This document shows, piece by piece, positions 1 to 3,360 of a DNA stretch of 5,357 nt (within the stretch, counting starts at the first letter, position 1; every line of letters begins with the position of its first letter). The notes under the pieces are model-generated. The model ran no database searches and had not been told where the DNA came from. It saw only the letters and a list, made by a program, of their open reading frames with translations. Both the position numbers and the translations under genes were made by a program. Source of the DNA: Nitrospirota bacterium (GTDB taxonomy: Bacteria > Nitrospirota > Thermodesulfovibrionia > Thermodesulfovibrionales > JdFR-88); the NCBI GenBank assembly GCA_021790695.1, contig JAJYGJ010000187.1:1-5357 (forward strand), read 5' to 3'.

Positions 1-12
1 CAGAAATTTCAT
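1..12 (-). CDS. Start of an unidentified gene, cut by the left window edge
   Basis: On the minus strand an AAGGAGG ribosome binding site (27 to 21) is followed after 8 nt by an ATG at 12-10, reading Met-Lys-Phe-Leu before the window ends. The start is well supported by this strong Shine-Dalgarno and by a good promoter upstream. Four residues are not enough to identify the product. A short, strongly expressed gene with a palindrome over its promoter, directly beyond a toxin-antitoxin pair, would fit another antitoxin gene, but that is inference only. Confidence 0.6.
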
Positions 13-25
13 AATCGTGTCCTCC

Positions 26-51
26 TTTGTATACTTTATTATGTACACAAA
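26..51. promoter_or_regulatory. Palindromic operator candidate over the -10 box and transcript start
   Basis: TTTGTATAC (26-34) and GTACACAAA (43-51) form an inverted repeat with 8 of 9 positions matching and an 8-nt centre. It covers the -10 box and the expected transcription start of the left-edge gene, where a bound repressor would block RNA polymerase. Many type II antitoxins bind such palindromes in their own promoters. The binding protein is unknown; the most economical guess is the product of the gene itself. Confidence 0.45.
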
Positions 52-66
52 TGTCTCTCAAGTCAA
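38..66 (-). promoter_or_regulatory. Sigma70-type promoter of the left-edge gene
   Basis: Reading the minus strand, a -35 box TTGACT (66 to 61) and a -10 box CATAAT (43 to 38) are separated by exactly 17 nt. Each hexamer matches the consensus in five of six positions. The expected transcript start lies about 20 nt before the AAGGAGG ribosome binding site of the gene starting at position 12, so the promoter and the start support each other. Confidence 0.65.
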
Positions 67-102
67 CTGAATGGATATGAGAGATGAACGAATTTACCTC
101 CT

Positions 103-131
103 GCGGACTGTAGCAGATTTGTAGCAGAAAA
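103..131. repeat. Direct repeat A, left flank of the toxin-antitoxin cassette
   Basis: This 29-nt stretch matches 1156-1184 in the same orientation with a single mismatch (T118 versus A1171). It contains two copies of GTAGCAG (110-116 and 121-127) spaced 11 nt apart, about one helical turn. It lies 13 nt beyond the toxin stop codon. Tandem short motifs with helical spacing near a tRNA look like arm-type binding sites of a tyrosine recombinase. They could instead be remnants of a duplication that brought in the cassette. Confidence 0.7.
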
Positions 132-144
132 TATCCAGGCCGGC

Positions 145-612
145 TTATTTTTTGAGCAATCTCGGATCGAATTGAAATGGAAGGGCCGGTTTGATTTTGA
201 GGAGCGCAAAATCCGGGTGATCGGGATTCAGCAAATAGTTAAACTCCCCCGGGATGATAATTGAAGGCACTTTCAATACTGCGGTTTCCGCACTGAGCGC
301 CCACTCGGTCCCGATTTGCTTTGTGGAGTCTGGCGGGGGCTCCACTTTCCAGTCTGCCGGCAAGTCCGCCTCGTTAACGGCGCGGGCTGCCACGGAATCG
401 GGGACTTCCACTGGTATATAGACAAAGGACAGGGAAACGCTGTCATATCCTAAATGGACGAAGGTCTCGTGGGCAGCCAAAGAAAGACTGCCGCTGGTGT
501 AAACCATAAGCACCCCCGGCTCATTCCAGCGGCCGCCGTGCTTTTTCGCTCCCTGTCCGTCAAACGCCTGGGCTAGGTGCTTCGTCTTTACCAGGCGAAA
601 GAGCGTGATCAT
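145..612 (-). CDS. RES-domain toxin of a type II toxin-antitoxin pair (MbcT/ParT-like)
   Basis: The 155-residue product has the RES-domain layout: LFRLV at the N-terminus, GGRWN (residues 26-30, conserved Arg28), YTS (38-40), LAAHET with the conserved Glu49, the WALSAETAVLKVPS segment (104-117) carrying conserved serines, and NPDHP (129-133). RES toxins resemble ADP-ribosyltransferases. Characterised members break down NAD+ (Mycobacterium MbcT, Pseudomonas RES) or ADP-ribosylate a target protein (Sphingobium ParT), halting growth when the antitoxin is lost. The length is normal and no key segment is missing, so the toxin looks intact. Its ATG overlaps the antitoxin stop in an ATGA, implying translational coupling; I see no separate ribosome binding site of note. 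NAD+ depletion is the family expectation; which biochemical activity this copy has cannot be read from sequence. Confidence 0.9.
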   Translation of the reverse strand: MITLFRLVKTKHLAQAFDGQGAKKHGGRWNEPGVLMVYTSGSLSLAAHETFVHLGYDSVSLSFVYIPVEVPDSVAARAVNEADLPADWKVEPPPDSTKQIGTEWALSAETAVLKVPSIIIPGEFNYLLNPDHPDFALLKIKPALPFQFDPRLLKK

Positions 613-1076
613 GAATAGATGCCGTATTCCATACGCCCCAGAAGGTCCTCCACCTCGCGTGTGCCTGCTTCGGTCTGTATCATCTCAAACGGGATTCTTT
701 CTCCCAGGCCGAACTGGGGCTTGCGCATCCATTCAGCGGCGCGTTTCTCATCCTCGAAGACCTCTATGGCAATAGCCAGTATTCTTGCGTTACGGAAAAG
801 GATGTCGCTTTCAATCCGGGAGAGCCGTTCATGAGCCTTCTTCTTCCGCTGAAGGGTCTTTGGACTCAGCCCGAGTGTGTCGGCCAGTTGATTGTCAGTT
901 AGATTGAGAGCGGCCTTCAGGCGGTCCCCCGCCTTGACCGGGAAACCTTCCCGGATAAGCTGGTCGAATCGCGTCGCGTAGCCTGCTTTTTGTGCCCTTG
1001 CCGTCCCGAAGCCCAGAATAGTGATCACCTTCCTGGCAATGTCTTCTCCTTTTAAAAATTCCGTTGTCGGGGCCAT
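609..1076 (-). CDS. Xre/MbcA/ParS-type antitoxin (DUF2384) partner of the RES toxin
   Basis: From the ATG at 1076 the protein has 155 residues. A Xre-like helix-turn-helix lies around residues 59-86 (LTDNQLADTLGLSPKTLQRK), followed by the MbcA/ParS toxin-binding region. That region includes the ARILAIAIEVF helix and the typical ending DLLGRMEYGIYS. Antitoxins of this family bind their own promoter and cap the RES toxin active site. The frame is open up to a GTG at 1139, with another ATG at 1109. I prefer 1076 because AGAGG (1089-1085) lies 8 nt upstream and because the likely -10 box at 1123-1118 falls inside any longer reading. The gene overlaps the toxin by 4 nt. Function is secure from the pairing; the exact start is not. 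Confidence 0.88.
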   Translation of the reverse strand: MAPTTEFLKGEDIARKVITILGFGTARAQKAGYATRFDQLIREGFPVKAGDRLKAALNLTDNQLADTLGLSPKTLQRKKKAHERLSRIESDILFRNARILAIAIEVFEDEKRAAEWMRKPQFGLGERIPFEMIQTEAGTREVEDLLGRMEYGIYS

Positions 1077-1117
1077 TTGAGCCGCCTCTCTTTCATTTAT
1101 GATGGTCATTTTGCTTA

Positions 1118-1147
1118 ATTGTAACAGACTTTTGACCACTTAGGCAA
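1118..1147 (-). promoter_or_regulatory. Promoter of the antitoxin-toxin operon
   Basis: On the minus strand a -10 box TACAAT (1123 to 1118) is preceded by TGT, giving an extended -10, with a weaker -35 TTGCCT (1147 to 1142) 18 nt upstream. Transcription would begin near 1111, leaving a leader of about 35 nt before the ATG at 1076. The element CTGTTACAATT over the -10 closely resembles CTGCTACAATT in the neighbouring direct repeat, so one protein might recognise both. Confidence 0.5.
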
Positions 1148-1155
1148 GGGCTTGA

Positions 1156-1184
1156 GCGGACTGTAGCAGAATTGTAGCAGAAAA
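1156..1184. repeat. Direct repeat B, right flank of the toxin-antitoxin cassette
   Basis: This is the second copy of the 29-nt repeat, with GTAGCAG at 1163-1169 and 1174-1180 (11-nt period). It starts 1053 nt after copy A in the same orientation and lies immediately upstream of the antitoxin promoter. The two copies enclose the complete antitoxin-toxin operon and little else. Recombination between them would remove exactly that cassette. Confidence 0.7.
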
Positions 1185-1308
1185 AATCGGAAAGGGCAGA
1201 AAATATAGGAACAGCTATAAAAAACAGAAGCCACTTTTACCCTTAAAAATCGGGCAGTTGGCTAAATATCCAGACCAGAGGCCAGGTTACGAAATTAGAC
1301 CGGAAAAA

Positions 1309-1348
1309 ATTTTAAGTCCCTTGCGTCTGCCAGTTCCGCCACTCCGGC
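1309..1348 (-). pseudogene. 5' half of a tRNA-Leu(UAA), broken after the anticodon loop
   Basis: On the minus strand the sequence begins with a tRNA-Leu acceptor strand GCCGGAG (1348-1342), then TG, a D-arm with GCGGAACTGGCAGACGC, and the anticodon stem-loop start AGGGA-CTTAAAA with anticodon TAA (1314-1312). A tRNA-Leu should continue TCCCT and run on through a long variable arm and T-arm. Here it continues with a run of T and then unrelated AT-rich DNA; no T-arm or acceptor 3' strand is found nearby. The gene therefore cannot make a tRNA. A break at the anticodon loop is what site-specific integration into a tRNA gene leaves behind, so I read this as half of an attachment site. Simple deletion is the alternative. 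Confidence 0.75.
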
Positions 1349-1543
1349 AAAATCCATTGCACGGCAGGTAAACGCCTTGAAATCATCATAATTCTAAATA
1401 ATGGCATGCCGCCAGGTCAAACCGGGAAAAAAATGGGAAAAGAGGTCTTTTAAGGAGAAAAAGAGCTGCTTGCCGCGACCGCTAAATTTTATTCCATCGG
1501 GGGAATCGAATGTAAGAAATTATTTAATTAATAAAATTCGTTC

Positions 1544-1564
1544 GCGTACCCTTTCAGGGTACGC
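1544..1564 (-). terminator. Hairpin, possible terminator of the tRNA-Lys/tRNA-Glu transcript
   Basis: GCGTACCC (1544-1551) and GGGTACGC (1557-1564) form a perfect 8-bp stem with a 5-nt loop, 18 nt beyond the tRNA-Glu 3' end in its direction of transcription. On the minus strand it is followed by GAACGAATTTTATT, an interrupted rather than solid U tract, so termination may be partial or factor-dependent. Confidence 0.5.
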
Positions 1565-1582
1565 CAGCTATCCATTTTCGTA

Positions 1583-1660
1583 TGGCGTCCCCAATGGGAT
1601 TCGAACCCATGTTACCGCCTTGAAAGGGCGATGTCCTAGGCCTGACTAGACGATGGGGAC
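1583..1660 (-). tRNA. tRNA-Glu (anticodon UUC)
   Basis: The minus strand reads GTCCCCA (1660-1654) pairing with TGGGGAC (1593-1587), a D-arm beginning GTCTAG, an anticodon stem-loop TCGCC-CTTTCAA-GGCGG with anticodon TTC, and a T-arm with GGTTCGAATCC. The discriminator base is G, as in E. coli tRNA-Glu, and CCA is encoded at 1585-1583. The D-loop is 2 nt longer than in the E. coli molecule. It decodes GAA/GAG, and Glu-tRNA-Glu is also the precursor for haem where the C5 pathway is used. It lies 24 nt after tRNA-Lys and is probably co-transcribed with it. Confidence 0.96.
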
Positions 1661-1684
1661 ATGTTACTCAAAGAGACAAATAAA

Positions 1685-1757
1685 TGAGCCGCGAAGGATT
1701 CGAACCTTCGACCCACGCCTTAAAAGGGCGTTGCTCTGCCAACTGAGCTAGCGGCCC
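1685..1757 (-). tRNA. tRNA-Lys (anticodon UUU)
   Basis: The acceptor strand GGGCCGC (1757-1751) pairs with GCGGCTC (1692-1686) with one G-T pair. The D-arm reads GCTCAGTTGGCAGAGC, the anticodon stem-loop contains CTTTTAA with anticodon TTT, and the T-arm contains GGTTCGAATCC. The discriminator is A and the 3' CCA is not encoded, so it must be added by the CCA-adding enzyme, unlike the adjacent tRNA-Glu. Its length of 73 nt without CCA is normal. Confidence 0.96.
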
Positions 1758-1773
1758 TTATTATCAAGAATAT

Positions 1774-1803
1774 ACCATACCTTCAAAAAAGCACTTTTGT
1801 CAA
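1774..1803 (-). promoter_or_regulatory. Promoter of the tRNA-Lys/tRNA-Glu unit
   Basis: The minus strand has a perfect -35 TTGACA (1803 to 1798) and, 18 nt on, a -10 candidate TATGGT (1779 to 1774). This puts the transcript start about 10 nt before the mature tRNA-Lys 5' end. The -10 matches only four of six consensus positions. Confidence 0.55.
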
Positions 1804-1819
1804 TGACCGGGAGGCGTTA

Positions 1820-1828
1820 TGATATAAT
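1820..1828 (+). promoter_or_regulatory. Extended -10 promoter directly before arsC
   Basis: TGATATAAT (1820-1828) is a perfect extended -10 element (TGN followed by TATAAT). No -35 sits at normal distance: TTGTCA at 1797-1802 is 20 nt away and overlaps the -35 of the opposite tRNA promoter. Transcription would start at about 1834-1836, on top of the arsC start codon. Confidence 0.55.
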
Positions 1829-1833
1829 ATACG

Positions 1834-2283
1834 ATGATGAAAATCGTGTTTCTCTGCACGGCAAACTCTTGCAGGAGCCAGATGGCGGAGGGGTTTGCCA
1901 GGCAGTTGGGCGCCGGCGCCGTGGAGGCGTGGAGCGCGGGCATAATAGCGGCGGGAGTCAATGAAAATGCCGCGGCTGTCATGAGGGAAGCCGGGGTGGA
2001 CATATCGGCTCAGCGGTCAAAAACGATCGACGAGATACCGATGGATGAAATGGACCTGGTGGTGACGCTCTGTGACAATGCCGCCAGATTTTGCCCGGAC
2101 GCGCCGGCGGGGGGGAGAAAGCTTCACGTCCCGGTAAAAGACCCTGTGGGCGCAACGGGCGCCCCGGAGGACGTGTTGAATGATTTCCGCAGGGCCAGAG
2201 AAGAGATACGGGCGATTGTCTCCGGCATCCTGGATGGGATCGCGGCGGCACCGCCTCCGAGCGGGAAGGCCTCGATTCATTGA
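1834..2283 (+). CDS. arsC: Arsenate reductase, thioredoxin-coupled type (LMW protein-tyrosine-phosphatase fold)
   Basis: The 149-residue cytoplasmic protein opens with the P-loop CTANSCR (Cys8 to Arg14; C-X5-R) followed by SQMAEG, the hallmark of Staphylococcus pI258/Bacillus-type ArsC. The two further redox cysteines lie in TLCDNAARFCP (Cys80, Cys87), and the general-acid Asp is in the KDPVGATG segment (Asp103). In this family the first Cys attacks arsenate and the other two relay a disulfide to thioredoxin, giving arsenite for export. All three cysteines are present, so reductase rather than plain phosphatase activity is expected. ATG occurs twice (1834, 1837); the family N-terminus MKIVFLC fits 1837 equally well. 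No properly spaced ribosome binding site precedes either. No arsR or arsenite pump is in the window, so the gene stands alone here. Confidence 0.9.
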   Translation: MMKIVFLCTANSCRSQMAEGFARQLGAGAVEAWSAGIIAAGVNENAAAVMREAGVDISAQRSKTIDEIPMDEMDLVVTLCDNAARFCPDAPAGGRKLHVPVKDPVGATGAPEDVLNDFRRAREEIRAIVSGILDGIAAAPPPSGKASIH

Positions 2284-2308
2284 CATTTTTGCTCAAATTT
2301 AGTTTAAT
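2280..2308 (+). promoter_or_regulatory. Strong sigma70-type promoter of rplU-rpmA
   Basis: A perfect -35 TTGACA (2280-2285) and a -10 TTTAAT (2303-2308, five of six) are separated by exactly 17 nt. The -35 contains the arsC stop codon (TGA 2281-2283). The predicted start near 2315 gives an untranslated leader of about 77 nt. Confidence 0.75.
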
Positions 2309-2326
2309 GGATAGCTGATGTTTTTT

Positions 2327-2341
2327 CGCGGCCTTGCCGCG
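2327..2341 (+). promoter_or_regulatory. GC-rich hairpin in the rplU leader
   Basis: CGCGGC (2327-2332) and GCCGCG (2336-2341) form a 6-bp stem with a CTT loop in the rplU 5' leader, preceded by six T residues. It is not followed by U residues on either strand, so it is not a terminator. Ribosomal protein operons are often controlled through leader structures, but I do not recognise a known leader family here. Confidence 0.4.
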
Positions 2342-2391
2342 GTGGATATTCGACACGGGAACGAGAATGCGATTCTGGAGGTAACGGTTTT

Positions 2392-2709
2392 ATGTATGCG
2401 ATAATAGAGACAGGTGGAAAACAGTACAGGGTGACCTCCGGACAGAGGCTCCAGGTGGAGAAGCTCGATGCCGAGGCCGGCGGGGAAGTGGTCTTCGACA
2501 AGGTGCTGGCGGTCTCCGGCGAAGGAGACCCGCGCTTCGGTTCGCCTTATCTTGCCGGGGCGACCGTCACGGCCGATGTCCTCGGGGCCGGAAAGGCTAA
2601 AAAGGTCCTGATTTTCCGGCAGAAGGAAAGAAAGGGCATGAGAAGGCTGAGAGGCCACAGGCAGCCGTATACTGATATAAAGATCAAAGATATAAGAATC
2701 GGAGGCTAA
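2392..2709 (+). CDS. rplU: 50S ribosomal protein L21
   Basis: The 105-residue product matches bacterial L21 over its full length. It begins MYAIIETGGKQYRV, has the central beta-barrel region with VVFDKVLAV, and ends with the basic signature KGMRRLRGHRQPYTDIKI (81-98), which contacts 23S rRNA. L21 is a primary binder of 23S rRNA domains in the large subunit. The ATG at 2392 is preceded by GGAGG (2377-2381) at 10 nt. It heads a two-gene unit with rpmA, 6 nt downstream, from its own promoter. The length and both ends are typical. Confidence 0.97.
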   Translation: MYAIIETGGKQYRVTSGQRLQVEKLDAEAGGEVVFDKVLAVSGEGDPRFGSPYLAGATVTADVLGAGKAKKVLIFRQKERKGMRRLRGHRQPYTDIKIKDIRIGG

Positions 2710-2715
2710 CGGGTC

Positions 2716-2982
2716 ATGGCTCATAAAAAGGGAGTAGGCAGTTCCAGGAACGGCAGGGACAGCGAATCCAAAAGGCTGGGGCTCAAGCGCGCGGGCGGGT
2801 CACTGGTCAGGGCCGGCAACATCCTTATCAGGCAGAGGGGGACCCGGTTTCATCCGGGGACGAACGTCGGCCTGGGAAGGGACTACACGCTGTTTGCGAA
2901 GATCGACGGGGTGCTTACCTTTGAGAGGAAAGACCGTACAAGGCTTAAGGTGAGCGTCTATCCCGTAGCGGCCGCGAGCTGA
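2716..2982 (+). CDS. rpmA: 50S ribosomal protein L27
   Basis: The 88-residue product starts MAHKKGVGSSRNGRDSESKR, the conserved L27 N-terminus whose flexible tail reaches toward the peptidyl transferase centre, and continues with LIRQRGTRFHPGTNVGLGRDYTLFA (residues 37-61 region). There is no Firmicutes-type N-terminal extension that would need Prp protease, which argues against Firmicutes as host. Its ribosome binding site GGAGG (2701-2705) lies in the last codons of rplU, 10 nt before the ATG, so the two genes share a message. A Rho-independent terminator follows 47 nt after the stop. Confidence 0.97.
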   Translation: MAHKKGVGSSRNGRDSESKRLGLKRAGGSLVRAGNILIRQRGTRFHPGTNVGLGRDYTLFAKIDGVLTFERKDRTRLKVSVYPVAAAS

Positions 2983-3029
2983 AAAGGCGAAGAAGCGCCG
3001 CTTGCTATTCCTGGATAAATCCGTTTGAA

Positions 3030-3067
3030 GGCGGTCCTGATGGCAAATACGCAGGGGCCGCCTTTTT
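3030..3067 (+). terminator. Rho-independent terminator of rplU-rpmA
   Basis: GGCGGTCCT (3030-3038) pairs with GGGGCCGCC (3054-3062) over 9 bp including two G-U pairs, with a 15-nt loop and a following TTTTT (3063-3067) then ATTT. Two A residues before the stem can extend it into the T tract. It separates the ribosomal protein genes from obgE. Confidence 0.8.
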
Positions 3068-3172
3068 ATTTGGGAACCTGTCTCAAAATTGATTCTGAAG
3101 CGAAAGAGAGAGGAAATCGTGGCAGACAATTTCTTCTGTACGGGGGAAAAAAAGGGAAAGCGCCCGGAGGCG

Positions 3173-3191
3173 CAGTCCCGCCTTGGCGGGA
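3173..3191. repeat. GGCGGGA palindrome, first copy
   Basis: CAGTCCCGCCTTGGCGGGA contains TCCCGCC and GGCGGGA as perfect 7-bp arms around two bases. It matches 3309-3327 in direct orientation at 17 of 19 positions. Short GC palindromes repeated within one intergenic element resemble REP-type sequences. Confidence 0.65.
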
Positions 3192-3234
3192 TTGAGGACG
3201 ATTTTTCCTTTATGACGCAGTATGCCGCGATTTT

Positions 3235-3249
3235 ATGCCCTGCGGGCAT
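3235..3249. repeat. ATGCCC/GGGCAT hairpin inside the MITE-like element
   Basis: ATGCCC (3235-3240) and GGGCAT (3244-3249) form a perfect 6-bp stem around TGC, midway between the two GGCGGGA palindromes. No U tract follows it, so it is not a terminator. Confidence 0.5.
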
Positions 3250-3308
3250 GGAATGTATGGAATATGTGATTCATCGGGATTCGCTCGCTGGCCGCCCGCT
3301 ACCCATTT

Positions 3309-3327
3309 CAGTCCCGCCAGGGCGGGA
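3309..3327. repeat. GGCGGGA palindrome, second copy
   Basis: CAGTCCCGCCAGGGCGGGA is the second copy; with C3328 its arms GTCCCGCC and GGCGGGAC reach 8 bp. It ends 33 nt before the obgE start codon, so in an obgE leader RNA it would form a hairpin just ahead of the initiation region. Arms of the two copies could also pair with each other. Confidence 0.65.
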
Positions 3328-3360
3328 CAGCCGAAAGCGGTTTTGAGATAGGTTCCGGGC

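Larger units (their letters stand above)
1140..1582. other. Non-coding stretch holding a repeat, a broken tRNA-Leu and a hairpin
   Basis: No credible protein gene lies here. From the antitoxin side it contains the operon's -35 box, direct repeat B (1156-1184), an AT-rich segment of about 120 nt without recognisable content, the 5' half of a tRNA-Leu (1309-1348), an AT-rich tract near 1511-1540 and a hairpin at 1544-1564. The word GCAGAAAATAT occurs at 1196-1206 and again beside repeat A at 124-134, another similarity between the two flanks. The open frame crossing 1401-1649 runs antisense through tRNA-Glu and is not a gene. Confidence 0.6.
3073..3356. mobile_element. 284-bp MITE-like element with terminal inverted repeats
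   Basis: GGAACCTGTCTCAAAA (3073-3088) is repeated in inverted orientation at 3341-3356 with one mismatch in 16. The interior holds no recognisable gene but three compact palindromes. Size, terminal inverted repeats and lack of a transposase match a miniature inverted-repeat element moved in trans by some insertion sequence. I cannot name the family. No target-site duplication is evident at the two outer edges, which weakens the case or means that it has decayed. The right terminal repeat stops 4 bp before the obgE ATG, and its AGG (3350-3352) is the only ribosome-binding-site-like triplet at suitable distance. Confidence 0.6.

Noticed and set aside
97..102. AGGAGG on the minus strand as a ribosome binding site
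   Set aside because: No ATG, GTG or TTG start codon lies at suitable distance downstream; the next start on this strand is at position 12 with its own site.
103..131. CRISPR-like reading of the repeats
   Set aside because: Only two copies over 1 kb apart with genes between them; there is no repeat-spacer periodicity and no cas gene.
1077..1139. N-terminal extension of the antitoxin to GTG 1139 or ATG 1109
   Set aside because: The extended -10 box TGTTACAAT lies within the GTG version, no good ribosome binding site precedes either codon, and ATG 1076 has AGAGG at 8 nt. ATG 1109 stays possible if the mRNA is leaderless.
1484..1512. Minus-strand TTCGATTCC resembling a tRNA T-loop, possibly the missing tRNA-Leu 3' half
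   Set aside because: The flanking bases do not form a T-stem and there is no acceptor strand, so it is not a tRNA fragment I can support.
1401..1649. Plus-strand open frame of 82 codons ending NGIRTHVTALKGRCPRPD
   Set aside because: Its C-terminal part is tRNA-Glu read antisense; the NGIRTHV string is a well-known product of translating tRNA genes, and the rest resembles no protein.
1979..2356. Minus-strand open frames opposite arsC
   Set aside because: Composition-driven shadows of arsC with no family features; the plus-strand frame has all three catalytic cysteines.
3089..3346. Plus-strand open frame of 85 codons (TTG start) filling the inverted-repeat element
   Set aside because: No ribosome binding site, no recognisable motif, and it simply reads through the palindromes; GC-rich DNA gives such frames by chance.
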